From NCBI RefSeq assembly GCF_014230085.1, contig NZ_JACHVB010000063.1, forward strand, positions 62,001-126,000: a DNA stretch of 64,000 nucleotides, written 5' to 3'. A model generated the notes under the pieces. That model did no database searches. It had not been told where the DNA came from and saw only the letters and a program-made list of their open reading frames with translations. Made by a program: the position numbers and the translations under genes. Shown here in pieces: positions 1-8,567 of this stretch (positions are counted from its first letter, which is position 1; each line of letters begins with the position of its first letter). The DNA comes from Ruficoccus amylovorans. GTDB lineage: Bacteria > Verrucomicrobiota > Verrucomicrobiia > Opitutales > Cerasicoccaceae.

Positions 1-245
1 TGCTTCTCGTAGAGGCCGAACATGGCCTTGTAGATAAGCTGGTGGCGGACGTTGTAAAAGCACTCCGGGCGCACGCGCTCCTGCACGCAGATGGCCATCG
101 TCTCGGCTCCGCCCTCCAGGATGATCGCCCCGAGCAGCGCCTGCTCCATGTCGATGCTGTAGGGCACGCGACGGGAGGCGGCGGGCGATTCCTTGCGGCG
201 GCGAGGTTCGTCGGAGGAGGACTTGAAAGCGGCGGCTTTGGGCAT
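1..245 (-). CDS. dnaB: Replicative DNA helicase DnaB, N-terminal part (runs off the window)
   Basis: The first 81 codons of a gene that continues beyond the left edge. After a basic, low-complexity start of about 27 residues the protein reads VPYSIDMEQALLGAIILEGG, then ECFYNVRHQLIYKAMFGLYEK. This is the N-terminal helical domain of the hexameric replicative helicase that unwinds DNA at the fork and binds primase and loader. The ATPase domain lies outside the window. The ATG at 245 is the only sensible start. A TTATTCACA sequence matching the DnaA-box consensus lies about 135 bp upstream. The Ser/Arg/Lys-rich extension before the conserved domain is longer than in E. coli DnaB. Confidence 0.85.
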   Translation of the reverse strand, partial: MPKAAAFKSSSDEPRRRKESPAASRRVPYSIDMEQALLGAIILEGGAETMAICVQERVRPECFYNVRHQLIYKAMFGLYEK

Positions 246-579
246 GGCAGACAGGAAAACGCGACCAGACGGACGGCCTCAGTTCCGGCGGACGGTCCGT
301 TGTCGCGTTGAGTAAGCGAAGAGACAAACCCAATGCGGCCTCACAGGCAATGCTCTCTTCGAGAAAAAGATTCGCAAGTTATTCACAGCGTTTTGTGAAG
401 AACGGGAATAAGTCCCTTACGCAGACCGGGTTGACCAGCATTTCCCCTACATTACCGTGCCGAAACCCTGAGCCCATCCAGTATTTATCCTGATAACAGA
501 GTCCGCAAAAGTTAATGGCCCAGGCATCGGGGCCTGATAGCCGATTTTTTTTAATAAAATCCGAGAAAACCGCCCTCCC
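246..579. other. Intergenic region upstream of dnaB, no gene seen
   Basis: There is no convincing reading frame here. The stretch holds the dnaB promoter region and the 3' end of the DJ-1 family gene. TTATTCACA at 379-387 matches the DnaA-box consensus TTATNCACA, and a weaker TTATCCTGA lies at 485-493. A GGCCC/GGGCC hairpin near 517-534, followed by an A/T-rich tract, could end the minus-strand DJ-1 gene, but the stem is short. Confidence 0.4.
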
Positions 580-1209
580 CTATTCCAGCTCGATCCGGCG
601 GGCGTCGCTCTCCGGGTAGGCGTACTCCATGTGCCGTGCGGTGGCGCGGGCCAGCGGCTCCCCGAGCAGGTCGGCTACGATGGCCAGCGACATGTCGATC
701 CCGGCGGAAATCCCCGCCGACGTCCAGAGGCTGCCGTCGCGGACAAAATGCCGGTCACGCACGACTTCGGTTTCGGGGAAAAGTCCGGCCATCCAGGCCA
801 GCAACTTCCAGTGCGTGGTGGCGCGCTTACCGGCCAGCAGCCCGGCCTTCCCCAACAAGAGAGAGCCCGTGCAGACCGAGGCCAGCAGGCGAACTTCCGC
901 CGCCCGCTCGCGTATCCACGCCAGCAGGACGGGGTTCTCAAGCTCGCGCCGCGTCCCCCACCCGCCCGGCACCAGCACGATGTCCAGCCGTGGGCAATCC
1001 GCCAGCGCATGGTCCGGCCAGACCCGCATACCGCCTGATGTCGTGACGGGACCGGGCTTTTCCGCGATCAGGCGCACATCGAAGGGCGAGAGCGAGTCGC
1101 GACGGGTCGCCTCGTCAAGCCGGACGGTCGAGAACACCTCGAACGGCCCGCAATAATCGAGCACCTCCACCTCGTCAAAAATAACGATCCCCAGCGTCAG
1201 CCTGTCCAT
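580..1209 (-). CDS. DJ-1/PfpI family protein, isonitrile hydratase-like
   Basis: A 209-residue single-domain protein of the DJ-1/PfpI (GATase1-like) superfamily. The nucleophile elbow is VCTGS with Cys113. An acidic residue sits near the N-terminus (FDEVEVLDY, residues 11-19), and ATTHW at 130-134 follows the elbow, as in isonitrile (isocyanide) hydratases and the AraC-associated members of this family. The C-terminal part SAGISAGIDMSL is also typical of that subgroup. Isonitrile hydratases add water to R-NC to give N-substituted formamides, but this subgroup is poorly specific and the substrate cannot be assigned. There is no signal peptide, so it is probably cytoplasmic. The gene stands alone, with a DNA-replication gene on one side and a phosphatase on the other. 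Confidence 0.8.
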   Translation of the reverse strand: MDRLTLGIVIFDEVEVLDYCGPFEVFSTVRLDEATRRDSLSPFDVRLIAEKPGPVTTSGGMRVWPDHALADCPRLDIVLVPGGWGTRRELENPVLLAWIRERAAEVRLLASVCTGSLLLGKAGLLAGKRATTHWKLLAWMAGLFPETEVVRDRHFVRDGSLWTSAGISAGIDMSLAIVADLLGEPLARATARHMEYAYPESDARRIELE

Positions 1210-1371
1210 GCGCTTACTTTTGCCCGACGCGGGTGAGTTGTCAAAGCCCGCCTGCGGTTGGATTTGACAGACGGATCGGCACCTTGCCCCAAAACGCAGG
1301 CTAAGCCTCTCCAGAGACCGTTCGCAGCCCTGCCCGGTACAAGGAATTCCCCGGTCCCGCCACTCCCCGAC

Positions 1372-2007
1372 TTACTCCGGCGCTTGCATGAACGACAAGT
1401 CGCTCATGCAGCGGATGACGCGGCGGCCCTCGACCGTCTGGTGCAGGAACGTGACCCCGCCGCTGAGCCCGAAGAGGTCGCAGCCGTTGAGAAACTCCGG
1501 GTCCTGCCGCAGCCACATGGCATTGAAAAGCGCCAGCGTGTCGCCGTGCGAAACGATGACCGCCGTTTCCACGTCGCTTGAGAGCAGTTCATCGAAAAAG
1601 GGGTAAAGCCGGTCCCAGACATCCCGGCGCGACTCGGCGTCGGAGAAACAGCGGTCCTCAACCGTGCGCTCGGGCTGCTCGATGTTTTCCCGCAGCCAGG
1701 CCACCGACTGGCCAACCGCCGCCCCGAGGTTGCGCTCGCGCAGGCGGTCCATCGCCACCGGCATCACGTCGAGATGGCCGCTGATGATTTCCGCCGTCTG
1801 CCGCGCCCGCCGCAGGGTGGAGACGTAGAGTGCGCAACGTCGCCCCTTCAACTCGCGGGCGAGGTTGAGCCCGATATTTTCGGCCTGCTCGCGGCCCCGC
1901 TCGGTCAAGGCCCAGTCGCCCCACGAGCCCACCATGCCGTTGAGGTGGTGCTCGGACTCGGGGTGCTGGACGGTGATAATCGTCTTGGGCGTTGCGGGCG
2001 TATCCAT
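1372..2007 (-). CDS. Histidine phosphatase superfamily protein (phosphoglycerate mutase-like)
   Basis: About 211 residues from the ATG at 2007; an in-frame ATG at 2076 would add 23 residues that look non-conserved. The protein has the branch-1 histidine phosphatase layout: a VQHPESEHH motif at the N-terminus in place of the canonical RHGE/RHAE, then LYVSTLRRARQTAEI (second catalytic Arg), and VSHGD near the C-terminus (second catalytic His). The phospho-accepting His is kept, but the Arg before it is Gln, a variant also seen in some QHxxSxHH members of the superfamily. It probably hydrolyses a small phosphomonoester; the substrate is unknown. It lies downstream of the clpC terminator and has its own leader. 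Confidence 0.75.
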   Translation of the reverse strand: MDTPATPKTIITVQHPESEHHLNGMVGSWGDWALTERGREQAENIGLNLARELKGRRCALYVSTLRRARQTAEIISGHLDVMPVAMDRLRERNLGAAVGQSVAWLRENIEQPERTVEDRCFSDAESRRDVWDRLYPFFDELLSSDVETAVIVSHGDTLALFNAMWLRQDPEFLNGCDLFGLSGGVTFLHQTVEGRRVIRCMSDLSFMQAPE

Positions 2008-2357
2008 AAGCGGCAAGGTTTGCCAGCCCAAGCCCCCCGGCGTCAATGCCGATTGCGCAGGCAACGCGCCATCCATGAAATACGGTCACAAAGGACACGA
2101 AGAGCACGAAGGGTTTCGGGGTTCCGCTGGGTAAAGGCCTTTGGGGCGACTTGCGATCTCCTGCTCTCTGGAAATGTGCACTTTCGCACGACTTCGCAGG
2201 CAAAATGCGTCTCCTCGCGATAAAAAAAGCCCCCGGCGATAAGCCGGAGGCTTTGGAAGATTTTTCAGGACTGTTTGCCAGCCCTCGCCGTTGCCCGGGG
2301 TAGCCGCCTTTCTGGCGGCGATGGGGCAGAGCCCCATCATTGCTGCTCCAGCCGGAG
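2008..2357. other. Intergenic region between clpC and the phosphatase gene: hairpins and a short repeat
   Basis: No gene is seen. The stretch contains a strong minus-strand terminator (2221-2252). Two further hairpins lie next to the clpC stop: GCCGCC/GGCGGC near 2303-2319, and GATGGGGC/GCCCCATC with loop AGA at 2320-2338. Near 2080-2120 there is a GGACACGAAGAGCACGAAGG-type sequence resembling the low-complexity intergenic repeats that recur in this window. Confidence 0.5.
2221..2252 (-). terminator. Rho-independent terminator of the mcsA-mcsB-clpC unit
   Basis: On the minus strand a 10-bp stem (AGCCTCCGGC / GCCGGGGGCT, one G-T pair) with a 5-nt loop is followed directly by seven T residues. 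It lies about 105 bp after the clpC stop codon. Confidence 0.85.
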
Positions 2358-4850
2358 CTAGCCGACGGCGGTGGTCTGGGTGAAGACGAGCTTGTCGCCG
2401 TCGAGCGTGACCTGGATCGGGTCGCCAGACTTGACCTCTCCGCGCAGGATGGCCTCGGCCAGCGGGTCTTCGAGGTGGCGTTCGACCGCACGGCGCAGCG
2501 GACGCGCACCGTACTTTTCGTCGTAGCCGTTCTCGATGAGAAACTCCTTGGCCGGAGCATCCACATGGATGTGGATGTCCTGGTTCTTGAGGCGCTTCTG
2601 TACCTTGGCCAGTTCGAGGTCCACGATCTTGATCATGTGCTCCTTGGAGAGCGGGCGGAAGATCACGATCTCGGTCAGGCGGTTGAGGAACTCGGGCTTG
2701 AAGACGCGTTTGGTCTCGTCGAGGATCCGGTCCTTGGCCTTGTCGAAATCGCGCATCGTGTCGATGCCCATGTCGAAGCCCATGGCGCTGTTCTTCTGGA
2801 GAATATCGGCGCCGACGTTCGAAGTCATGATGAGGATCGTGTTGCGGAAGTCCACCGTGCGGCCGAGGCTGTCGGTCAGGCGACCGTCTTCGAGCACCTG
2901 CAGGAGGAGCTGGATAACGTCCGGGTGGGCCTTTTCGATCTCGTCAAAGAGGACACAGGAGTACGGCTTGCGGCGGACGGCCTCGGTGAGCTGGCCCCCT
3001 TCCTCGTACCCGACGTAGCCCGGAGGTGAGCCGATCAGGCGGCTGACCGCGAACTTCTCCATGTACTCGGACATGTCGATCTGGATAAGCGAATCCATGT
3101 CGCCGAACATCTGCTCGGCCAGGATCTTGGCCAGGTGAGTCTTACCCACTCCGGTCGGCCCCATGAACATGAACGAGCCAATCGGGCGGCGCGGGTCCTT
3201 GAGGTCCGCCCGTGAGCGGCGCAGGGCCTTGGCAATGACCTCGGTGGCCGGGTCCTGCCCGATGATGACCTTCTGAAGTTCACTTTCGAGGGCGAGGAGC
3301 TTCTTGCTCTCGGCCTGCTCCATGCGGGTGAGCGGGATGCCCGTCCAGTCGGAAACAACGCGGTGCAGGTCGTCGATATCGACGGTGATCTGCTTCTCCT
3401 CGCGGTTCTGTTTCCACTCTTCGATCATCTCCTCACGCTTGGCGCGAAGCTGCTTCTCGCGGTCGCGGTACTTGGCCGCTTCCTCGAAATGCTGCTTGCT
3501 GATGGCCTCTTCCTTGAGCGAGCACACGTCCTCGATTTCCTTGGCCATGTCCTCGATCTCGGGCGGGCGGTTGAGCGACTCGATGCGGGCGCGTGAACCG
3601 GCCTCGTCGAGCACGTCAATCGCCTTGTCCGGCAGGTACCGGGCGGTGATGTAGCGGTCGGAAAGCTTGGCCGCGGCTTCGAGGGCCTCGTCGGTGTAGA
3701 TAACCTTGTGGTGATCCTCGTACTTGCTGCGGATGCCCTTCAGTATCTTGACCGTGTCCTCGATGTTCGGGGCCTCGACCTTGACGGACTGGAAGCGGCG
3801 GTCCAGGGCGCTGTCCTTTTCGATGTACTTGCGGTACTCGGCCAGCGTAGTCGCGCCGATGCACTGGAGTTCGCCCCGGCTAAGGGAGGGCTTGAAGATG
3901 TTCGAGGCGTCCATGGCACCTTCGGCAGCCCCGGCCCCGACGATCGTGTGAAGCTCGTCGATGAAGATGATGATGTTCTTGGCCCGGCGGATTTCGTCCA
4001 TCACAGCCTTGATCCGCTCCTCAAACTGGCCGCGGTACTTGGTGCCGGCGACCATGAGGGCGAGGTCGAGCGTGATAACACGCTTGTCCGCGAGGAGTTC
4101 AGGCACGATACCGGAAGAAATTTCCTGCGCCAGCCCTTCGACGATGGCGGTCTTGCCGACCCCGGCTTCCCCGATGAGGACAGGGTTGTTCTTGGTGCGG
4201 CGGCAGAGGATCTGGATGACCCGGCGGATCTCCTGCTTGCGGCCAATGACCGGGTCCAGCTCGCCGTTGCGGGCCAGCTCGGTCAGGTCGCGGCCAAATG
4301 CCTTCAGCGCGGGGGTCTTGACCTCCTTCTTTTCCTCGGCGGCACTGGCCTGGGTCGGGCCGGAGCCCGCGCCGGTCGGCTCCTCGCCGGGCTCACCGGC
4401 GAAGTTCGGGTCGAGTTCGGCCAAAATGGCGTTGCGGCACTGTTCGATGTCCACGTCCAGGCTCTTGAGGACGCGGGCAGCCACGCCCTCACCCTCGCGC
4501 AAGAGGCCGAGCAGGATGTGTTCGGTGCCGATGTAGGAATGGTTGAGCGCCTTGGCTTCCTTGCCCGCGAGGGCGAGGACCTTTTTGACGCGCGGGGTAT
4601 AGGGGATGTTACCGCTGGGCTTGGTTTCAGGCCCGGTACCGACCTGCTTTTCGACGGCTGAGCGGACGGTTTCAAGGTCCAGCCCCATCTTCTGCAGGAC
4701 GTTCACGGCCACCCCCTGGCCGAGATTGATCAGGCCGAGCAGCAGGTGCTCGGTTCCGACGTAGTTGTGGTGAAAACGGTCAGCCTCCTTGCGCGCGAGC
4801 GCCAGGACCTGCTGGGCACGGGGGGTGAAGTTGTTCATTGGCTCCGGCAT
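2358..4850 (-). CDS. clpC: AAA+ protease ATPase ClpC
   Basis: An 830-residue Hsp100 unfoldase. Residues 1-145 hold two Clp-N repeats ([12 protein letters not shown] and [12 protein letters not shown]), which bind adaptors or phosphoarginine in Firmicutes. The first AAA+ module has Walker A GEAGVGKT at 227-234. A middle domain near 430-490 carries a UVR-like coiled segment, and the second AAA+ module has [11 protein letters not shown] and [13 protein letters not shown]. An MGF tripeptide in NSAMGFDMG, at the position of the [LIV]GF loop, suggests docking to ClpP. With ClpP it would degrade unfolded or marked proteins. It is the last gene of the mcsA-mcsB-clpC unit, which supports ClpC rather than ClpA or ClpB. 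The start is either ATG 4850 or the ATG at 4838; the latter aligns better with family N-termini but has a GGAG only 3 nt upstream. Confidence 0.95.
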   Translation of the reverse strand: MPEPMNNFTPRAQQVLALARKEADRFHHNYVGTEHLLLGLINLGQGVAVNVLQKMGLDLETVRSAVEKQVGTGPETKPSGNIPYTPRVKKVLALAGKEAKALNHSYIGTEHILLGLLREGEGVAARVLKSLDVDIEQCRNAILAELDPNFAGEPGEEPTGAGSGPTQASAAEEKKEVKTPALKAFGRDLTELARNGELDPVIGRKQEIRRVIQILCRRTKNNPVLIGEAGVGKTAIVEGLAQEISSGIVPELLADKRVITLDLALMVAGTKYRGQFEERIKAVMDEIRRAKNIIIFIDELHTIVGAGAAEGAMDASNIFKPSLSRGELQCIGATTLAEYRKYIEKDSALDRRFQSVKVEAPNIEDTVKILKGIRSKYEDHHKVIYTDEALEAAAKLSDRYITARYLPDKAIDVLDEAGSRARIESLNRPPEIEDMAKEIEDVCSLKEEAISKQHFEEAAKYRDREKQLRAKREEMIEEWKQNREEKQITVDIDDLHRVVSDWTGIPLTRMEQAESKKLLALESELQKVIIGQDPATEVIAKALRRSRADLKDPRRPIGSFMFMGPTGVGKTHLAKILAEQMFGDMDSLIQIDMSEYMEKFAVSRLIGSPPGYVGYEEGGQLTEAVRRKPYSCVLFDEIEKAHPDVIQLLLQVLEDGRLTDSLGRTVDFRNTILIMTSNVGADILQKNSAMGFDMGIDTMRDFDKAKDRILDETKRVFKPEFLNRLTEIVIFRPLSKEHMIKIVDLELAKVQKRLKNQDIHIHVDAPAKEFLIENGYDEKYGARPLRRAVERHLEDPLAEAILRGEVKSGDPIQVTLDGDKLVFTQTTAVG

Positions 4851-4946
4851 GTCTTATTTTGGTGTCGTAAGGGGATCGTTTATCAATTCGCGTTATTTGT
4901 CAAAAGCATGGGACTGATACTGGGTGGGAAAGTGCCATGCTTGCTG

Positions 4947-6023
4947 TCACGTTTCAAAGTCAAGAGGCGGGATGCGGCGGGTTTCTTCCCGCAAAAGGCG
5001 GGCGCGGGCCGTGTCGCGCATGTCGCTCTCGATGGATTCGTGGGCGGCCAACTGGATGTGGCCGGGTTGCATTTCAATCAACAGGCGGTCAATCGGGCCC
5101 CGCCAGCTCTCGGCGATAAACCCGCAGTCGATGCCCAATCTCAGGAGCGACAAGTGGCTCATGGCTTCAGCAGAGCTTAAAAGATGCCCGTTTTGCAAAA
5201 TTCCGTAGGCACGCCCGATCTTGTCCCGGATTTTTTCCGGTTTACTCTCCAGCAGAAGGGCGCGGGCGTTCTTTTCCTGCTCGATGATCGAGCCGATGGC
5301 CTCGTGCTCAAGCCGGGCGATAATTTCCTGCTCGCTCTCGCCGAGGGTCTGCTGGTTGGAAATCTGGAAAATACTTCCGGTGGCGTCCGAGCCTTCGCCG
5401 AAAAGCCCGCGCACGACCATGCCCATCTGGTTGACGGCCCGGATGACTTTTTCCATGTGGTTGGCCATGACGAGGCCGGGCAGGTGCAGCATGACGGAGG
5501 CCCGCATGCCCGTGCCCAGGTTGGTCGGGCAGGCCGTGAGGTAGCCCAGTTGCGCGGTAAAGGCAAAGTCGAGCAGGGTTTCGAGCCGGTTGTCGATGGC
5601 CTCGATCACCTTCCAGATATCGTCAAAGCCGTGACCGGTCCGCAGCACCTGGATGCGCAGATGGTCCTCCTCGTTAATCATGATCGAGCAGGCCTGGTCG
5701 CGGCTGATGATGACCCCGGCGGAAGGTTCTCCCTGGGAAAGCTCGCGGCTGATGAGGTGACGCTCGACGAGCACCTGCCGCTCCAGCTCGGAAAGATCGT
5801 CCAGGCGCAGGACGGTGCCGTTCTGCATCTGGGGGAGCTGTGCCACGGCCTTCTCGCAGGCGGACAGAATTTCCCGCCGTTGCGCCTTTTTGGCCCAGCC
5901 GGGAAAGGCGCGTCCGTCGAGGTTGCGCGCGAGCCGGATGCGGGAACTCATCACGATGGGTTCCCCCGGTGCCCCGCCGCTGGTAAGCTCGGCGTTGGCG
6001 TCAAGAAGGGGTTTTATCGTCAT
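4947..6023 (-). CDS. mcsB: Protein-arginine kinase McsB
   Basis: A phosphagen-kinase-fold protein of 358 residues from the ATG at 6023; a TTG nine bases upstream is the alternative. Family signatures are SSRIRLARNL near residue 30, NEEDHLRIQ in the substrate/ATP pocket (with the catalytic Glu), and ACPTNLGTGMRASV, the conserved nucleotide-binding segment. The C-terminus has RDTARA at 336-341. This matches the RDxxRA element that in Geobacillus McsB forms the allosteric phosphoarginine-binding site, and it separates McsB from metabolic arginine kinases. In Firmicutes McsB phosphorylates arginines on damaged proteins and so targets them to ClpC-ClpP. The gene starts 13 bp after mcsA, its activator, and precedes clpC. 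Confidence 0.93.
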   Translation of the reverse strand: MTIKPLLDANAELTSGGAPGEPIVMSSRIRLARNLDGRAFPGWAKKAQRREILSACEKAVAQLPQMQNGTVLRLDDLSELERQVLVERHLISRELSQGEPSAGVIISRDQACSIMINEEDHLRIQVLRTGHGFDDIWKVIEAIDNRLETLLDFAFTAQLGYLTACPTNLGTGMRASVMLHLPGLVMANHMEKVIRAVNQMGMVVRGLFGEGSDATGSIFQISNQQTLGESEQEIIARLEHEAIGSIIEQEKNARALLLESKPEKIRDKIGRAYGILQNGHLLSSAEAMSHLSLLRLGIDCGFIAESWRGPIDRLLIEMQPGHIQLAAHESIESDMRDTARARLLREETRRIPPLDFET

Positions 6024-6035
6024 GGGAATCAAAGA

Positions 6036-6557
6036 TCATCGAGCCGGAGGCTCGGGCTGGGATTGGGATTTTAACTGGTCAAGCTCGTCGCGGTAACGCG
6101 CGGCGTCCTCGTATTTTTCCTGCTCGACGGCATGGGCGAGCTGGTCCTGCAGGCGGTTAATGGCCTTGCGCAGGCCGACGCGGTGCAGCAGTTCATGGGG
6201 GACTTTACCGGTGTGGTGGTCGCCCCGGTGCATGTTCTTGAGCATCGGCTTGATCAGGGAATCAAAGGCTTCGTAGCACTCCGGGCAGCCCAGGCGGCCC
6301 GTGCGCTTGAAGTCGCGCGGCGTGCACCCGCACGAAGGGCAGACCAGGGACGAACCCGCGACCGCGTCGGGGCCGGCGGTGGCCTCGATGTTTTTCGCCA
6401 TAAAGTCAGCCAGGGAAAAGCCTTCCGGGTCGGTGACGCCCTTTTGCTGGGCACACTCCTCGCACAGGTCCACTTTCTGGATCTGATTATTGATAATCTG
6501 CGTCAGGTGCACCGTGGCAAGCTTGCCGCAGATGTCACATACTAGCGATTCACCCAT
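6036..6557 (-). CDS. mcsA: McsA-like activator of McsB (zinc-binding, UVR motif)
   Basis: A 173-residue protein with four CxxC knuckles: C7/C10, C32/C35, C73/C76 and C91/C94. They probably bind two zinc ions. A C-terminal UVR motif follows at about 130-165 (YEDAARYRDELDQL). This is the McsA architecture: a zinc-rich adaptor that activates the McsB kinase and couples it to ClpC. First gene of a three-gene unit. The upstream region (6558-6703) has a CGGCAT/ATGCCG hairpin at 6608-6624 but no complete CtsR or CIRCE operator, and no ctsR gene is adjacent, unlike in Bacillota. Confidence 0.9.
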   Translation of the reverse strand: MGESLVCDICGKLATVHLTQIINNQIQKVDLCEECAQQKGVTDPEGFSLADFMAKNIEATAGPDAVAGSSLVCPSCGCTPRDFKRTGRLGCPECYEAFDSLIKPMLKNMHRGDHHTGKVPHELLHRVGLRKAINRLQDQLAHAVEQEKYEDAARYRDELDQLKSQSQPEPPAR

Positions 6558-6751
6558 ATCTAATACCTATCACAAGTTCGCCTATAAGGAAAGGCTGATT
6601 GATTAATCGGCATTTTTCATGCCGGTTTGATTTCTTTTTACCGGAAAGCCGGAAGTGATAGCTCAATAGTGGCCGGGCTGGGAAGTTAAAATCACCATTT
6701 ACCTTGACCCACCGCCCTGCCGGACAATCTTTTCAGGACACACCCAGCCCC

Positions 6752-8089
6752 ATGTCTCACCGCCCGATACCCGTCTTTCTCGCCCTTTTGCTCCCCCTCC
6801 TGCTGCTCGGCACACACGCGCAGGCCCAACTCCAGTCCGGACCGCTCGTCGGCTACGTGGACATGCGCGAGGCCGCCCTGTGGGCGCAGACCGACAGCGC
6901 CACGCTGGTGCAGTTCGCCTACTGGCCCGAGGGCCAGCCCGACCAGCGCGCCACCACCCCCTCCGCCCTCACCCGGCAGGAGGACGACTACGCCGTCACC
7001 CTCATCGCCGGAGGGCTCCAGCCCGGCACGAAATATCTTTACGAGCTTCTGCTCGACGGCAAAAAAGCCGCCCTCGACTACGACACGAGCTTCAGCACCC
7101 CGCCGGACTACCGGGACCGCACCCCGCCGCCGGACTTCACCGTGGCCCTCGGCGGCGGCAACTACGTCAACGACAAGCCCTTCGACCCGCCCAACCGCAT
7201 CCCCGGCGACAGCTACCACATCATGCTCGCCATCATGGCCAAGAACCCGGCCTTCATGCTCTGGCTGGGCAACAACATCACCCTGCGCGAGGCCGACTGG
7301 GGCTCGAAGTCCGGCATGCTCGCCCGCTACCACCACAACCGCGCCCTGCCCGAGCTTCAGCCGCTGGTCGCCTCCGTGCCCAGCGTCGCCACCTGGAGCA
7401 CCCACGATTTCGGCCCCGAGGGGGCGGACCGCTATTTCCTCGGGCGCAACCACGCCCGCGAAGCCTTCCGCACCTACTGGCCCAACCCGCAGTACGGGCT
7501 CGACGAAGACCTCGGCCTGGCCTGTTCGGTCCGTTGGGGCGACGCGGAATTCTTCGTTCTGGACGACCGGAGCTTCCGCGACCTGACCCCGCTCACCGCC
7601 GAGCGCCGCCAGATCCTCGGCGAAGCCCAGGCCCGCTGGCTGCTGCAATCCCTGCGCAAGAGCACCGCAACCTTCAAGGTCATCGTCATGGGCTCGCCCT
7701 TTCTCAACCCCGCCGAGCACCCCGACCACTACACCGCCGCCACCCAGGAGCGCGACAAGCTGCTCCAGCAGATCACCTGGGCCGAAATCAGCGGCCTGTT
7801 CTTTGTCAGCGGCGGCAAGGACTTCGGCGAGCTGACCAAGGTCGTCCGCGCCAGCGCCCCCGACGTTTACGAGGTCACGGTCGGCCCCATGACTGGCCGC
7901 CCCTCCGAAGACACCGGCGAGCTGAACTACTTCCGCGTCCCCAACACCACGGTCTTCGAGCGGCAGTTCGCCACCCTGCGCTTCCACGGCCCCGAGGACG
8001 CCCGCCAACTCACCACCACCCTCTACAACGCCGACGGCATCGAGCAGTGGTCCCGCACCTTCAACCGCTCCGACATGGGAGCGCAGTAG
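6752..8089 (+). CDS. Exported PhoD-like (alkaline phosphatase D family) protein lacking metal ligands
   Basis: A 445-residue protein from the ATG at 6752, with a hydrophobic signal peptide (VFLALLLPLLLLGTHAQAQ). The whole length follows the PhoD-like metallophosphatase pattern: a Fn3-like N-terminal domain, then the catalytic domain with SGMLARYHHNRALPELQP, WGDAEFFVLDDRSFRD and ILGEAQARWL. Yet the metal-binding motifs are changed. The usual GDN is GNN (173-175), the usual WDDHDFG is WSTHDFG (215-221), and the usual SGDRHxxEL is SGGKDFGEL (353-361). I infer loss of phosphoesterase activity, or a changed metal site. The gene is read divergently from mcsA. A start 16 codons upstream is possible but would bury the signal peptide. 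Confidence 0.8.
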   Translation: MSHRPIPVFLALLLPLLLLGTHAQAQLQSGPLVGYVDMREAALWAQTDSATLVQFAYWPEGQPDQRATTPSALTRQEDDYAVTLIAGGLQPGTKYLYELLLDGKKAALDYDTSFSTPPDYRDRTPPPDFTVALGGGNYVNDKPFDPPNRIPGDSYHIMLAIMAKNPAFMLWLGNNITLREADWGSKSGMLARYHHNRALPELQPLVASVPSVATWSTHDFGPEGADRYFLGRNHAREAFRTYWPNPQYGLDEDLGLACSVRWGDAEFFVLDDRSFRDLTPLTAERRQILGEAQARWLLQSLRKSTATFKVIVMGSPFLNPAEHPDHYTAATQERDKLLQQITWAEISGLFFVSGGKDFGELTKVVRASAPDVYEVTVGPMTGRPSEDTGELNYFRVPNTTVFERQFATLRFHGPEDARQLTTTLYNADGIEQWSRTFNRSDMGAQ

Positions 8090-8329
8090 GGTGGCGAGTG
8101 AATAAGTTCCGGCATGATGATTGCGGGCTTACGCAGCCCGCACCCGCGGTGCGTGTCCGCACTCGACATTTTTGATGCTGCCTATCGCAGAATCCAAGCA
8201 TCAAAAGCTGGAGACCGATTATGCTAGAAATTTAACACTCACGCTACGCCCGGCACAATCGGTATAAACAAAAAAGGCGGGCCGCAATCACGGCCCGCCC
8301 AGGAAACAACGGTCAAGCGACCGGCAGCG
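8090..8329. repeat. Intergenic hairpins between convergent genes
   Basis: No gene seen. An 8-bp stem TGCGGGCT/AGCCCGCA with a 5-nt loop lies at 8122-8142. A 10-bp inverted repeat TTTTGATGCT/AGCATCAAAA, arms at 8170-8179 and 8197-8206, surrounds 17 bases. Neither has a T-run for the plus strand. The first may still help to end the PhoD-like transcript. Confidence 0.4.
8270..8299 (-). terminator. Rho-independent terminator after the Cys-rich peptide genes
   Basis: On the minus strand a 9-bp perfect GC stem (GGCGGGCCG / CGGCCCGCC) with a 6-nt loop is followed by a run of T. It lies 30 bp after the stop of the 51-residue Cys-rich peptide. Confidence 0.85.
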
Positions 8330-8485
8330 TTACTTGCAGTCGCAGCAGCAGGATTTTTCGCTGGTGCACTTGCAGGCGTCCTTGCAGCAGCAGCTTGCCG
8401 CCGAGACGGTTGAACCGGCCGCGAAGGCCGTGGCGCTACCGATGAGAACCAGCGCGGTAACCGCGCTCAGAAGAGTCTTTTTCAT
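8330..8485 (-). CDS. Small exported cysteine-rich peptide (51 aa)
   Basis: From the ATG at 8485 the product is 51 residues. It begins with a clear signal peptide (KKTLLSAVTALVLIGSATAFAA) and ends in a 20-residue tail with nine cysteines (C32-34, 38, 40, 46-48, 50), arranged CCC-x3-CxC-x5-CCCxC and interspersed with Lys. The reading frame extends further upstream, but that part has no signal peptide, so this start is preferred. The mature peptide would lie outside the cytoplasm. Its Cys density recalls metallothioneins or other soft-metal binders; no named family is recognised. It follows another exported Cys-rich gene by 82 bp on the same strand and has a strong terminator behind it. Confidence 0.7.
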   Translation of the reverse strand: MKKTLLSAVTALVLIGSATAFAAGSTVSAASCCCKDACKCTSEKSCCCDCK

Positions 8486-8567
8486 AATAATCCAATGTGT
8501 TTTTTTGTGTCTGTTGAGTTGTTCATTGCGTGCGTGGCGGGACGGATGAGTCGCCCCATCGTCACGC

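Noticed and set aside
629-1156. Long frames on the plus strand across the DJ-1 gene
   Set aside because: Opposite-strand frames in GC-rich DNA. Their composition (Arg/Ser/Pro-rich) and lack of motifs show they are shadows; the same applies to long antisense frames over clpC, leuC, transketolase, yidC, yebC and the RND gene.
6558-6751. CtsR or CIRCE operator before mcsA
   Set aside because: Only one half of a GGTCAA-type heptad is visible and no GAGTGCTAA-type CIRCE arms. The 6608-6624 hairpin does not match either.
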